NCBI GenBank assembly: GCA_022712315.1 | Contig: JALAGS010000151.1 | Coordinates: 1-64,000, forward strand | Source of the DNA: Sphingobacterium sp. | GTDB taxonomy: Bacteria; Bacteroidota; Bacteroidia; Sphingobacteriales; Sphingobacteriaceae | Direction: 5' to 3' | DNA: 64,000 bases | In this document: piece after piece, positions 54,656 to 64,000 of the stretch | Layout of the letters: each line of letters starts with the position of its first letter | How positions within the stretch are numbered: the first letter of the stretch is position 1 | The notes under the pieces: model-generated | What the model was told of the DNA's origin: nothing | Database searches by the model: none | What the model saw: the letters and a program-made list of their open reading frames with translations, nothing else | Program-made: the position numbers and the translations under genes

Positions 54656-57127
54656 TTATTTTTCTATTGTTAATAAGGTACTTGCAAATCCTTCCATCCG
54701 ACCGGATACCACAGCCCTTCCCGAAGGCAGCTGAAGTTTAATCAGTGCACGGCCATTATACGCCTGTACTTTTTTCGATCCCGTAGAAGTCCCTTGATCG
54801 ACGATCAACTGACCATCGCCGGTTGAACCGAAATAGATCCAATCTTTCGCATCGAGACAGGGGGTATTCGTTTCATCGACAATCTGAGCCTGCACAGTGA
54901 TCATATCACCTTCCGCAGCAACCTGCTCGACAAGCAGCTTTGCTGGCTTACCCCATTTTTTTGTCTGATACTGCTGTTCAATTTCATCCACGAGCATGTC
55001 CCGGCCATTTTTCGCAATAGCTTTAATCTGATTGCTTCCTTCTTTCAATTTCACCATCCACCTTAAGCCCGCGGCTGGAAAATCCTGACTGTTTCTTTTC
55101 TTTATTCCCTGACTTTCTCCATTGACAAAAAGCTCCACCTCCTTGGCATTGGAATATACCTTGATCATTTTTGACTCCTCTTTTTCACCCCAACGAACCG
55201 GCCAGCTATGTCCATAAATATGCAGCATTGGCTTCGCTGTCCAATATGACTGGAATACGTAGTAAGATTCCTTTTTGGTAAAATCACGCTCTACAACACC
55301 CTTCTGATTGACATAGGGCACAGGATTATCTGGCCGCACCGGAGTCGAAAAATCTTTAAATGGCCAATAGGCAGTCCCCGTGAGCCAAGGCATGGCTTCC
55401 TGTTCTTTTAAGTGCCAGTCGATGAGATTACAGATATAGCTCTCACTCCAGTCCCCATCCTTGGAAACCCGGGCTGCACCACCAATAAGCGATGCATCGC
55501 CTGCCCGCTCATCTGTCGTACCGTCGCCTTTGATTTTCGCCAAAGCGCGATCAGGATCCTCGGCATGTCTTCTCGCATGGCTATCTCCCCCCCATTCCAC
55601 ATGAAGAAAATGTTTTACCTTTTTCATTTCTTCTTCTGAAGCGGCTTTGTAATCGGTATAAACACCCCTGTACCAACCGGCCCAAATGGATGGCGAATAG
55701 ATATCAACTATATCTTTACAGAAATCACAGCGCCGTATCGCTGTTTTTCTGTTCGGATCCAATTGATGAGACAAGGTATTGAGTTCACTCATAAAAGCTC
55801 TGATCTTCGCCTGATCGAATTCCGTAAAATCCCCTGGCCAATCATTTTCGTTGCCGAGCCCCCAGATAATGACCGATGGATGGTTGTAATGCTGTTCAAT
55901 CATATTGGTCAGCATCCGTTTTCCCTGACGCTGGTAGACTTCTCCTCCCAGCCCGCCCCTGCACCATGGAATCTCCTCCCAAACCAAGATACCCAGGCTA
56001 TCACAGGCTTCGAGCACTTTACGGCTCTGCTGGTAATGTCCCAAACGTATAAAGTTTACGCCCATCTCTTTCATCAGGGTCATCTCTTGCAGGATTTGTT
56101 CATCAGTCATTGCGGCAGCCGCACCGGCATGATCCTCATGACGGTGCGTACCACGAAGCAAAAGCCTTTTGCCGTTCAGCAGAAAAGGACCTTTTTCTTT
56201 AAATTCTACATGTCTAAAGCCAAATACACTCTCTTCTTTATAGACCTGTCCATTACTTTTGACCGTTGTGACCAGACGGTATAAAGCGGGTTGCTCTGGA
56301 CTCCAAAGCTGCGGCTTCTTGACCAGAAATTGTCCAAATTCAAGGCTTAACGCCCCCCTATTCACCTGCGGCTTCTGCGTTTGCACCATTTTTCCCGTAG
56401 GGTCGTAGAGTTGTGTTTCGACTTCAAAATCTGTCTGGGCTGAAGATGGCATCAGCCGTCCACGAATATTGACCACTCCCTGCTTGCCATCAGCTCCGAC
56501 TGTCGCATCGACAAATACACGCTCCAAAGCTGTCTGTGGAACATATCTCAGGTTTAGGTGCCTATAAATACCCCCATAGATATTAAAATCAGACAAATCA
56601 GAAGGGATCATTTCTAAATCACGTGAATTATCAACCCGGATTGAAAGCGGAATTTTACCTTTAAATTGTTTATTAAAAACATCCGTTTTTTTAAACTTCT
56701 CAACCGCATCCGTAATATCTACACTCCATTCGTCATAGCCGCCGACATGCTCGCCAACTTTAACCGTATGGATATAAACGGATGTCTTTTGCCCAGCTCC
56801 TTCAAAATGAAGCAGGGTACGGCCATGTAAATAGGGGTTGTCTATAACCAGCGATTTTCTATACCAGCTTGGCCCCTGATAATAATTTACAGCAGGATCT
56901 ACGGCATCCAGGGCATTATAACAATGTGGCAGATCCACCTGCTGCCATAATGGAACAGACTCGGGATTACCGGCACCCACAGGCCTTACGGCTTCCCAAA
57001 TGCCACCAAGATCGCTCTTTAAAAAATCCCAGCCTTGATCAATCCGCCTGACTTCCTGAGCATGGAGCTGCGAAACTCCAAGAGTCAACAACAACGCAAC
57101 TATTTTATTCAATCTACTTTTCTTCAT
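54656..57127 (-). CDS. GH2 family beta-glycosidase (galactosidase or glucuronidase)
   Basis: An 823-residue exported GH2 enzyme (signal ending near LHAQ, residue 24). Sugar-binding sandwich (about 40-210), immunoglobulin-like domain, TIM barrel (about 310-600) with acid/base Glu in WGLGNENDW and nucleophile Glu in [10 protein letters not shown], and C-terminal beta domains with [14 protein letters not shown] (about 640-815). The family includes beta-galactosidases, glucuronidases and mannosidases, and I cannot choose between them. It begins 37 bp after GH29. Confidence 0.9.
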   Translation of the reverse strand: MKKSRLNKIVALLLTLGVSQLHAQEVRRIDQGWDFLKSDLGGIWEAVRPVGAGNPESVPLWQQVDLPHCYNALDAVDPAVNYYQGPSWYRKSLVIDNPYLHGRTLLHFEGAGQKTSVYIHTVKVGEHVGGYDEWSVDITDAVEKFKKTDVFNKQFKGKIPLSIRVDNSRDLEMIPSDLSDFNIYGGIYRHLNLRYVPQTALERVFVDATVGADGKQGVVNIRGRLMPSSAQTDFEVETQLYDPTGKMVQTQKPQVNRGALSLEFGQFLVKKPQLWSPEQPALYRLVTTVKSNGQVYKEESVFGFRHVEFKEKGPFLLNGKRLLLRGTHRHEDHAGAAAAMTDEQILQEMTLMKEMGVNFIRLGHYQQSRKVLEACDSLGILVWEEIPWCRGGLGGEVYQRQGKRMLTNMIEQHYNHPSVIIWGLGNENDWPGDFTEFDQAKIRAFMSELNTLSHQLDPNRKTAIRRCDFCKDIVDIYSPSIWAGWYRGVYTDYKAASEEEMKKVKHFLHVEWGGDSHARRHAEDPDRALAKIKGDGTTDERAGDASLIGGAARVSKDGDWSESYICNLIDWHLKEQEAMPWLTGTAYWPFKDFSTPVRPDNPVPYVNQKGVVERDFTKKESYYVFQSYWTAKPMLHIYGHSWPVRWGEKEESKMIKVYSNAKEVELFVNGESQGIKKRNSQDFPAAGLRWMVKLKEGSNQIKAIAKNGRDMLVDEIEQQYQTKKWGKPAKLLVEQVAAEGDMITVQAQIVDETNTPCLDAKDWIYFGSTGDGQLIVDQGTSTGSKKVQAYNGRALIKLQLPSGRAVVSGRMEGFASTLLTIEK

Positions 57128-57164
57128 TATGCTATTTGAGTATCTGCTTTCCAGCTTATCGACC

Positions 57165-58610
57165 TTACTCGTCCAAAGCTCCGGTTTTCATTTTCTTTGC
57201 TCCTGACGGTGTATTCCCCTTAAATTTCCCGGCTATTTCGATCTTAATTACAGTGGCAACGGCATCAATTGCCTGTTCTGGTACGCTGATCCCGATCCCC
57301 GCGGCATTCTTTTTCACCTTTAACACCCGGCCATCAGCCAGAAGACTGGCTTTTAACACTTTGTTTGTAACGGGAAGTTCAACTACTCCATTTTTCGGCC
57401 AGTCAAATACGGATATGTATAAATAGGTCCGGTTTCCGTCTTCCTTCATGGTACATCTCCCCCATTCAAATGGTTGTAAGGGACTGCTCTTGGTCGCATA
57501 GATGGCTTCACTATTTGTTTTCATCCATTTACCAATGACAGCCAAACGCTCTATACTTTCCTGCGGAAATGATCCGTCTGGTTTTGGACCAACGTTCAAT
57601 AAATAGTTCCCACCTTTGGAAGCGATGTCAACAAGATTGCGGATTAAGGTCTCCGCTGACTTCCATTTCTGATCGGATGTACGATAACCCCAGGTACCAT
57701 TCATCGTCATACAGGTTTCCCAGTGTTTACCTTCAAGTTCACTCCAATCCGGAATTTTCTGCTCGGGTGTTTTTGTATCGCCCGGAAAATTAGGCCGCTT
57801 CAATCGATCATTGGTAATAATATTTGGCTGCAAGGCCAATTGTTCCTGAAGCATATTTGCCGCTTCATCGGTCATATTGGTCGGTGTATCCCACCACAGC
57901 ACCGCAATATCGCCATAGTTACTTAGCAATTCTTTGACCTGTGGCACCGATACGTTTTTGATATAATCGTTGAAACTGGCTGTTTCTTGTTTTGGATCCC
58001 AATGACCATGATGTGCTAAGGTGTAGGCATCAATATTCGTTGAATCTGGATTAGGCCAACCTTCCCGCATTAATTTACGGGCAGCAGATCCCCCGGGATT
58101 ATTCCAATCCTGTGCCTGTGAATAATAAAAGCCAAGTTTAACACCATATTTTCGGCAGGCTTCCGCCAAAGGTTTCAGCACGTCCTTTCCATAGGGAGTA
58201 GCATCAACCATGTTCCATTTGCTCGCTTTTGTTTCGAACAGCGCAAAACCATCGTGGTGTTTGGCTGTGATAATCAAATATTTCATCCCGGCATCTTTGG
58301 CCATGCGTACCCATTCATCTGGATTATATGCTGTGGGATTAAATTGTTGGGCCATGGCCTGATATTCATCAACCGGGATCTTAGATCGGTTCATGATCCA
58401 TTCTGCTCCGCCGCGCGCTTGCTCGTGGCCTCTATACACACCGCCAAATTGGGCATAGACTCCCCAATGGATAAACATACCAAACCGGGCTTCCTCCCAC
58501 CATTTCATGCGTGCACTATCGGGCATGCGACTTACTTGCGCATACAATACCCCCTTACTCATGCCCATGATGAGGACAAGTGCCAGCAACATTTTATATA
58601 TAGCTTTCAT
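57165..58610 (-). CDS. GH29 alpha-L-fucosidase
   Basis: A 481-residue exported enzyme. I take the ATG at 58610 (MKAIYKMLLALVLIMG signal) rather than a longer reading. GH29 motifs are WWEEARFGMFIHWGVY near the N-terminus, LIITAKHHDGFALFETK and IAVLWWDTPTNM with the nucleophile Asp. It hydrolyses alpha-L-fucosidic bonds with retention. It lies 25 bp after SusD at the head of the enzyme block. The linkage preference is not readable. Confidence 0.92.
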   Translation of the reverse strand: MKAIYKMLLALVLIMGMSKGVLYAQVSRMPDSARMKWWEEARFGMFIHWGVYAQFGGVYRGHEQARGGAEWIMNRSKIPVDEYQAMAQQFNPTAYNPDEWVRMAKDAGMKYLIITAKHHDGFALFETKASKWNMVDATPYGKDVLKPLAEACRKYGVKLGFYYSQAQDWNNPGGSAARKLMREGWPNPDSTNIDAYTLAHHGHWDPKQETASFNDYIKNVSVPQVKELLSNYGDIAVLWWDTPTNMTDEAANMLQEQLALQPNIITNDRLKRPNFPGDTKTPEQKIPDWSELEGKHWETCMTMNGTWGYRTSDQKWKSAETLIRNLVDIASKGGNYLLNVGPKPDGSFPQESIERLAVIGKWMKTNSEAIYATKSSPLQPFEWGRCTMKEDGNRTYLYISVFDWPKNGVVELPVTNKVLKASLLADGRVLKVKKNAAGIGISVPEQAIDAVATVIKIEIAGKFKGNTPSGAKKMKTGALDE

Positions 58611-58635
58611 ACCTAAATTTTTCACAGTCCTTAAT

Positions 58636-60204
58636 TTAGAAACCTGGTGTTTGCTTAAAATTGTCATTACCTAAACTTTTGGCCATATCTACCTCAGACT
58701 GAGGCACAGGCCATAAGGTATCTCTTGCCATAAATAATCTTGACGCGCCATCTGGATCCTTGATTTTATCCATCACCTCTTTGATCATTCCCCAGCGTTT
58801 CAGATCAAAATAACGCTGTCCCTCCAGCGCCAGTTCAATCCTGCGCTCATGACGAATAATATCGCGAAATTCACTTTTTGTCAATGCGTTACTAAACTGC
58901 AATAAAGGCATTTTTACATCAGCTCTGGAACGTACTTTATTCAATGCATCGACAGCTGTTTGGTCAGGTCCCACACTTTCATTCTTTGCTTCCGCATACA
59001 TCAACAAAATATCAGCATAACGCAAGAACACCCAATCTTGATCACTCTGTGTGGCATAACTTGTCGGCCATTTTGATTCGTTGATATATTTTCTCGGCAA
59101 AAACCCGCCCAATACGCCCTCAGCGACAGGATCGAAAGCGGAAGAGGCCGTTGTGCCGCGCCAAACACCGCGGTACATAATTGTCGACTTCAAACGTGGA
59201 TCTCTATTTTCGTAAGGATTTTTAGCATCGTAAACTGACGATTCTTTAATATCCTTGCCATCGATAGCATAATAGGAATCCACCAGATAACCCAAAGGCT
59301 GTATCGTTTTTAGATAGGAATACATCATATCTGCCGGACTGTACATATTGGGAGGTAAGAATCGCGCTGAAAACATGATTTCTGGATTACTGTTTTGCCC
59401 AGGCTTTCTGAACAGATCGCGGTATCCCCCCTGGTAGATCGAAAACTTGTTTTCATCTATAATAATTTTAGCTGTTGCAGCCGCCTCTGCCCATTTTTTA
59501 GCTGTCAGCAACACCTTTGTTTTGTATCCGAGTGCAGATCCTCTCACAGCATGCCCCTTATAGCCTGTATTTGGCAATTTTTCACTCGCATAATCTAAAT
59601 CTGCTAAAATCGCCTCCACAACGTTGTTTTTGGGTGTTCTACCCAGCCGAATACTCGCATCGTCCATGCCCAGAGGTTCTAAAGTCAATGGCACATCGCC
59701 GTACAGATTGGTCAATAGAAAGTAGTAATGGGCGCGGATAAAACGAGCTTCCGCTTTATATCGGTCACGGTCCTGCTGGCTCATACTTGTAATACGGTCA
59801 ATATTGGCAATCAATTTATTGCATGCCGCAATGGCCTGATACGAAATCTCATATCCCTCCGATTGCATCCCGCCTGTTGTCGAGGAGATTCCTGACCGCG
59901 AGATAATATTGAAATTATTGGATGTACTGGACACAAAGGCATCGTCTGATAGTCCATCCCAAAACATACTGGTTCCACCCCATCCACCACGCGCATTGGA
60001 TGAAGATGTCGAATTGTATCCGCGGCAAAGAAATTCATAACAGCCTGATAAAGCCAAATCAGCATCAGCCTGCGTTTTCCAAAAGTTTGATTCGGAAATT
60101 TTATCTGTTGGATTTTTATTTAAAAAATCTTTTGTACAGCTTCCTAAGGCCATTAGAGCGGCCAAGCTCAGATATAGATATGTTTTTTTTACGTTATTTT
60201 TCAT
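58636..60204 (-). CDS. SusD/RagB-family outer-membrane lipoprotein (second PUL)
   Basis: A 522-residue SusD homologue with lipobox LMALGSC (Cys23) and the N-terminal segment KNPTDKISESNFWKTQADADLA. The helical body carries ARFIRAHYYFLLTNLYGDVPL, and the C-terminal SusD block is FRDIIRHERRIELALEGQRYFDLKRW. It should bind the fucosylated glycan over the SusC channel. It follows SusC by 27 bp. It is distinct from the first SusD by length and loop structure. Confidence 0.93.
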   Translation of the reverse strand: MKNNVKKTYLYLSLAALMALGSCTKDFLNKNPTDKISESNFWKTQADADLALSGCYEFLCRGYNSTSSSNARGGWGGTSMFWDGLSDDAFVSSTSNNFNIISRSGISSTTGGMQSEGYEISYQAIAACNKLIANIDRITSMSQQDRDRYKAEARFIRAHYYFLLTNLYGDVPLTLEPLGMDDASIRLGRTPKNNVVEAILADLDYASEKLPNTGYKGHAVRGSALGYKTKVLLTAKKWAEAAATAKIIIDENKFSIYQGGYRDLFRKPGQNSNPEIMFSARFLPPNMYSPADMMYSYLKTIQPLGYLVDSYYAIDGKDIKESSVYDAKNPYENRDPRLKSTIMYRGVWRGTTASSAFDPVAEGVLGGFLPRKYINESKWPTSYATQSDQDWVFLRYADILLMYAEAKNESVGPDQTAVDALNKVRSRADVKMPLLQFSNALTKSEFRDIIRHERRIELALEGQRYFDLKRWGMIKEVMDKIKDPDGASRLFMARDTLWPVPQSEVDMAKSLGNDNFKQTPGF

Positions 60205-60231
60205 CTGTAAATATTTTTTTGTTACCCGATA

Positions 60232-63200
60232 TTAGAAGGTGATATTGGCTCCAAATGCAAATACTTTATTCTGAGGATGAGTTACATAGCGCCCAGATGT
60301 TGCACCGCCGCTTGAAGACACTCCCCGCTCAGGATCTAAACCCGGAAACTTGGAGAATGTCAGCAGATTGTCCGCTGCAAAATAGATCCGAAGGCCCGAA
60401 ATACCAGCTTTTGACAAACTGCTCTGCGGGATAGAGTAGCCTACCTGAATATTTTTAAGACGCAAAAACGATCCGTCCTTTAAAAAGAAAGTGGATGCGG
60501 TCCTGACATTGTTCGCTGCAGGCGTATTTTCAGCACCTACAATCGGTAGGGATGCATTCGGATTCTCAGGAGTCCAGGCATCCATCCAGTCGCGGGTAAA
60601 TGTGCCTCCCTGTCTGAATGGTACTATTCCCCATTCACTCACAAATATTTTTTGTCCCTGGGATCCGAAGAAAAAGGCCGTAAAGTCAAAGTTCTTCCAT
60701 ACCGCAGTCGCATTAAAGGAGTAATCGAAATCTGGATAGGCGCCTGCCACGACAACACGATCGTTATTGTCAACAACTTTATCTCCATTCACGTCAGCAA
60801 ATTTCAGATAGCCTGGCTGCGCTGGAATCTGCTGCACCGGCGAAGCGGCCACCTCTTCCTTCGAGCGGAATATGCCGGTATTCTCCAAAAGATAAAAACT
60901 TCCGTACGGCAAACCTTCCCGAATAATGGTATTGCCCGAGATACGCTCAGCACCATACTTCATCACCTTGTTGCGATTGGCCTGAATATTTCCATTGAGC
61001 GTCAACGAGACCTCTCCAATTTTATCGCGATACTGAAGACCTAGCTCGATACCTCTATTGCGCAACTCCCCATAATTTACTGTCGGTGCTGTCAGGCCAA
61101 TATAAGAAGGGAAAGCCGTAGAAGCAGATAAAATATCAGAAGTTACCTTGTTGTACCAATCGAAAGAAGCCGTCAACTTGTTGTTCCATAAACCGATATC
61201 CACACCGAAATCCAGGACTTTGGTACTTTCCCACTTGATCCGGTCATTGGCCATGGCGACCTGACGAGCCCCCTGCTGCAGCGTTTCATCAAAAGGGTAA
61301 GCGAAAGAAGAGTTGTATACAATCTGATACGGATAATTACCGATATTCTGATTGCCTAAAGTTCCGATTGAAGCTCTTAATTTTAACTCATTAACGACCT
61401 CTTTCATTTTTGCCCCATAAAAAGCTTCATCCGAGACTTTCCAACCTCCGGATAGGGAAGGGAAAAATGCCCATTTTCTATTTTCAGGGAAACGTGAAGA
61501 TGCGTCATAACGTGCATTACCTTCCAGTAGATACTTGCCTTTGTAGTCATAGTTTAAGCGACCATAATAAGACCTTAATGACCATTCATTGGTTACACCA
61601 TTATTCGACTGTTGTCCGGCTCCGCCACCATCAAGCTCAAGCAAGTCATTGTTGGGAAATTGCAGCCTGCTCCCGAACAGTTTTTGTGTTTTATTATATT
61701 CGGCTTGTGTTCCTGCCAGTACTTTGATGTTGTGATTTCCGAAGGACTTATCGTACGTCAGTTGGGTATACCCCACCGGATACACATTGTTGTCGTCCGT
61801 TACCTCAAGCCCCTGACCGCCGACATCAAGTTGTCTGGCGGGCAGATCATCAGGTTTGGCAAACCACATGTACTGATTAATCACGGGCTTATTGGTATAG
61901 TTTTTTGTAAAACCATAGGTTAAACCGCCGCTTGTCTTCCAATCTAGTCCATCCAATATTTTCACATTGAGGAAGATATTGCCCTGCATAAAATAATTGT
62001 TCAGTCTGGTAAATGCATTTTCAGCGACTGCAACCGGGTTTTTATTTGGGGATTGAAAAGGATATGCCCTAGAAGTATAACGGCCACTGCCATCAGGTAA
62101 TATGGGTCCATATAACGGTGATTGGCTAATTGTGGACAAAAATTGATCTTCACTCCCGTTTCTAGGATATTTCCGATCGCCATAGTTCAGGGTAATACTT
62201 GACCCAAAACTGATCCGCTCATTGATTTTAGAACCCAGATTCAGCTGCAGATTATACTTTTTAAAGGAAGTCCCGATCATGATATCAGGTTGATTTACAT
62301 AGCCCAATATGACGTTGTAATTTGTTCCTCCTGCCCCGCCACTTAAACTTAAATTGTGTGTCTGTACAGGAACAGTTCTAAATACAGCGTCTAACCAGTT
62401 AAAATCGGGGTATAATGTTTTATCTGTTGCATTTTTGTAGGCATCAATCATCTCCTGGCTAAAAGAAGCATTTGGATTGGTAACACCCGAGTTTTTATTT
62501 GCCTGATTATACAGGTTCATATAATCCACGGAATTATAGACTAGATCTGGCAGCGCAGAGGCTTTGGTAATTCCCACATTGTAATCATAACTAAGCTGCG
62601 TCTTTCCTGCCTTGCCCTGCTTTGTCGTCACCAGGATCACACCATTTGCTGCCCTTGCGCCATAAATAGCGGCTGAGGCAGCATCTTTCAATACCGTTAT
62701 ATTCTCGATCGCCTGGGGATTTAAATTTTCCAGGCTTCCCGGAATACCGTCCACAATAACCAATGGTGCAGAAGAAGCCCCATACGATCCCAATCCGCGG
62801 ACCTGTAGATTTACATTTTCATTACCCGCTTCTCCCGATCCTTGGGTAACACGAAGTCCGGGCATGCGGCCCTGAAGCAATTGTGTGGGATTCGTGGCGA
62901 TACGCTTGTTGAGTACCTTTCCATCGACGGCAGCAACAGCGCCTGTTAAATTACTTTTTTTCTGGGTACCGTAGCCGACGACGACCACTTCGTCAATCAG
63001 ACTACTGGACTCCTGCAATACAAGGTTAATATGATCCTTCTTGTCGACAGCAACCTCAGCTTTCTCTCTGCCCACCAATGAGAAGATCAGCACATCAACG
63101 TCCCGTGCAAGAATCTGATAATTGCCGGCCCCGTCGGTTACCGTTCCGGTTTTCACCCCTTTTATCTGTACTGTGACCCCTGCAAGAGGCTCTCCTCCCG

Positions 63201-63321
63201 GGGAGGTTACTTTTCCGGATATTTTTAATTGTGACTGAGCCAGCACCACCGGTGCGGACATACTCATCAATGAAAATAAAAGTAACCCCTTGCCTACCGT
63301 TTTGGTTATCGGTGTTATCAT
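60232..63321 (-). CDS. SusC/RagA-family TonB-dependent transporter (second PUL)
   Basis: A 1029-residue TonB-dependent receptor. Signal (about 1-28), carboxypeptidase-regulatory-like domain (about 32-110; LKISGKVTSPGGEPLAGVTV), TonB box LIDEVVVVGYGTQKKSNLTGAV, plug with LQVRGLGSYGASSAPLVIVDG and NITVLKDAASAAIYGARAANG, and a barrel ending KVFAFGANITF. Forms the import channel of the second PUL. It is transcribed leftward, divergent from the sensor gene at the right edge. Confidence 0.95.
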   Translation of the reverse strand: MITPITKTVGKGLLLFSLMSMSAPVVLAQSQLKISGKVTSPGGEPLAGVTVQIKGVKTGTVTDGAGNYQILARDVDVLIFSLVGREKAEVAVDKKDHINLVLQESSSLIDEVVVVGYGTQKKSNLTGAVAAVDGKVLNKRIATNPTQLLQGRMPGLRVTQGSGEAGNENVNLQVRGLGSYGASSAPLVIVDGIPGSLENLNPQAIENITVLKDAASAAIYGARAANGVILVTTKQGKAGKTQLSYDYNVGITKASALPDLVYNSVDYMNLYNQANKNSGVTNPNASFSQEMIDAYKNATDKTLYPDFNWLDAVFRTVPVQTHNLSLSGGAGGTNYNVILGYVNQPDIMIGTSFKKYNLQLNLGSKINERISFGSSITLNYGDRKYPRNGSEDQFLSTISQSPLYGPILPDGSGRYTSRAYPFQSPNKNPVAVAENAFTRLNNYFMQGNIFLNVKILDGLDWKTSGGLTYGFTKNYTNKPVINQYMWFAKPDDLPARQLDVGGQGLEVTDDNNVYPVGYTQLTYDKSFGNHNIKVLAGTQAEYNKTQKLFGSRLQFPNNDLLELDGGGAGQQSNNGVTNEWSLRSYYGRLNYDYKGKYLLEGNARYDASSRFPENRKWAFFPSLSGGWKVSDEAFYGAKMKEVVNELKLRASIGTLGNQNIGNYPYQIVYNSSFAYPFDETLQQGARQVAMANDRIKWESTKVLDFGVDIGLWNNKLTASFDWYNKVTSDILSASTAFPSYIGLTAPTVNYGELRNRGIELGLQYRDKIGEVSLTLNGNIQANRNKVMKYGAERISGNTIIREGLPYGSFYLLENTGIFRSKEEVAASPVQQIPAQPGYLKFADVNGDKVVDNNDRVVVAGAYPDFDYSFNATAVWKNFDFTAFFFGSQGQKIFVSEWGIVPFRQGGTFTRDWMDAWTPENPNASLPIVGAENTPAANNVRTASTFFLKDGSFLRLKNIQVGYSIPQSSLSKAGISGLRIYFAADNLLTFSKFPGLDPERGVSSSGGATSGRYVTHPQNKVFAFGANITF

Positions 63322-63647
63322 AGTTATTTTGGTTTATTTGGTTATTTAACGAAGTAAATGAACCCAAATATCAAAAATCGCGAACAGCAAAAGGAGGAGT
63401 TTTTGTTCAAATAGGTGGAAAAAATAGCTTCATTCCTGATTTTCAGCACGATTAAATGGATTTTAAAAAAAACAGAAGCCTACCTCCCGGCATCTTCTGA
63501 TTTTTCTTGGGGTCGACGACCATTTCAGCGCGAAAATAAAGTGGAGATCTGAGAAACTTGCGAGAGCCCCCTACCGCCCGGAAGATTATCAATTCTGCAA
63601 TAAAATCGATATATTGTCCCCAAATCAAATTAAAAGTGAGGGAGTCG
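63322..63647. promoter_or_regulatory. Divergent control region of the second PUL
   Basis: This 326-bp region lies between susC and the sensor gene. It contains a hairpin with CAGAAG/CTTCTG arms (63473-63478 and 63494-63499) with additional CC/GG pairing. T-rich tails follow on both strands (ATTTTTC rightward, TTTTTTTT leftward), so it may attenuate transcripts in either direction. On the minus strand GATATTTG, one base from a -7 consensus, lies near 63368-63375. Nothing else recognised. Confidence 0.5.
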
Positions 63648-64000
63648 ATGACAACAAAAAAATATAGTAACGTCTATATCTTTTGGTTTTGCACCATTTT
63701 ATTTGTTTTGCTGCACAGGGGCTATTGCCAGACAATCATACCTACGGGAACACCTTTTGTAAAACAATACAAAAAAGGCCAGTATAAAGCCGGCAATCAG
63801 AACTGGTCATTGGCAGTAGATAAAGAGGGGCGTATTTATAGCGCAAATACCGAAGGCCTGCTGCAATTTGACGGACAATACTGGCGTATCTTTCCGCTTC
63901 CAAATCATTCAACAGTCCGGAATGTTGCAATTGGTAAAGATGGGAAGATCTATACGGGCGGAAGAGGAGAATTTGGTTATTGGACTTCGAAGTCTTTTGG
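63648..64000 (+). CDS. Sensor-regulator with beta-propeller ligand domain (partial, runs off the right edge)
   Basis: The first 117 residues of a gene that continues beyond the window. The ATG at 63648 is preceded by GAGGGAG, a plausible ribosome site. A signal segment (IFWFCTILFVLLHRGYC, about 11-27) is followed by FVKQYKKGQYKAGNQNWSLA and SANTEGLLQFDGQYWRIF. These are typical of the propeller sensors of SusR-like or triple-Tyr regulators of Bacteroidota, which end in a LuxR-type or AraC-type HTH. The C-terminal output domain is not visible here. It is divergent from susC and may be the second regulator of this PUL. Confidence 0.82.
   Translation, partial: MTTKKYSNVYIFWFCTILFVLLHRGYCQTIIPTGTPFVKQYKKGQYKAGNQNWSLAVDKEGRIYSANTEGLLQFDGQYWRIFPLPNHSTVRNVAIGKDGKIYTGGRGEFGYWTSKSF

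Overview
The window looks like chromosome from a soil or plant-associated Bacteroidota of the Sphingobacteriaceae type (Sphingobacterium/Pedobacter-like). The evidence is two SusC/SusD pairs with glycan-degrading enzymes, a hybrid two-component regulator, several promoter-like TAnnTTTG -7 elements (the Bacteroidota signature) and AT-rich leaders. I saw no tRNA, rRNA, insertion sequence, integrase or CRISPR array. It reads as a regulatory and catabolic region, not a mobile island.

Layout. (1) 1-8.9 kb: a NYN/LOTUS RNase-like protein, a DUF2625 protein, a YfiT/DinB-like protein, a tandem pair of very large paralogous WG-repeat/Sel1-repeat proteins with a small membrane protein, and a lipoprotein. 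(2) 9.0-13.8 kb: a compact leftward NAD salvage operon (PRPP-synthetase-like, nicotinamide phosphoribosyltransferase, NadE, nicotinamidase-like hydrolase, NrtR-type Nudix regulator). Two near-identical palindromes flank its promoter. (3) 13.8-16.7 kb: a 0.7 kb non-coding stretch with 11-bp tandem repeats and a 16-bp hairpin, then a three-gene operon ending in a permuted papain-like (YiiX) peptidase. (4) 16.7-41.2 kb: a large sugar-acid/polysaccharide locus in four transcription units. They are a leftward catabolic operon (aminotransferase-like, galactonate-dehydratase-like, SDR, ceramidase-like, frameshifted SSS symporter, M20 amidohydrolase, Gfo/Idh/MocA), a rightward SMP-30 lactonase, a leftward SusCD/heparinase II/III/gntR unit, and a rightward PQQ-type sugar dehydrogenase-cytochrome c/Nramp-like/epimerase/DHDPS-like operon. 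(5) 41.3-43.6 kb: an AraC regulator and a Bcr/CflA-type MFS exporter. (6) 43.7-64 kb: a second polysaccharide utilisation locus (SusCD, GH29, GH2, GH95, alginate-lyase-like, GH88 plus beta-helix fusion, HTCS) and the start of another sensor-regulator running off the right edge.

How the parts work together. In region 4 a TTGTATACAA palindrome recurs at or next to -7 elements of at least three transcription units, including the gntR gene's own start. It resembles the TTGGTATACCAA sites of the FCD-type GntR uronate regulators ExuR/UxuR. I infer a single local regulator controlling import and lyase cleavage of a uronate- or aldonate-type polymer, periplasmic oxidation, lactone hydrolysis, dehydration and aldol cleavage. 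The M20 amidase and class-III PLP enzyme hint at an N-acylated amino sugar. Region 6 should attack a fucosylated, uronate-bearing glycan. The observations most worth follow-up are the GntR palindrome network, the twin-palindrome NAD operon with its divergent Prs/NAMPT pair, the Nramp-related carrier lacking both metal motifs, the GH88-beta-helix fusion, and a possible small RNA at 43.7-43.8 kb.
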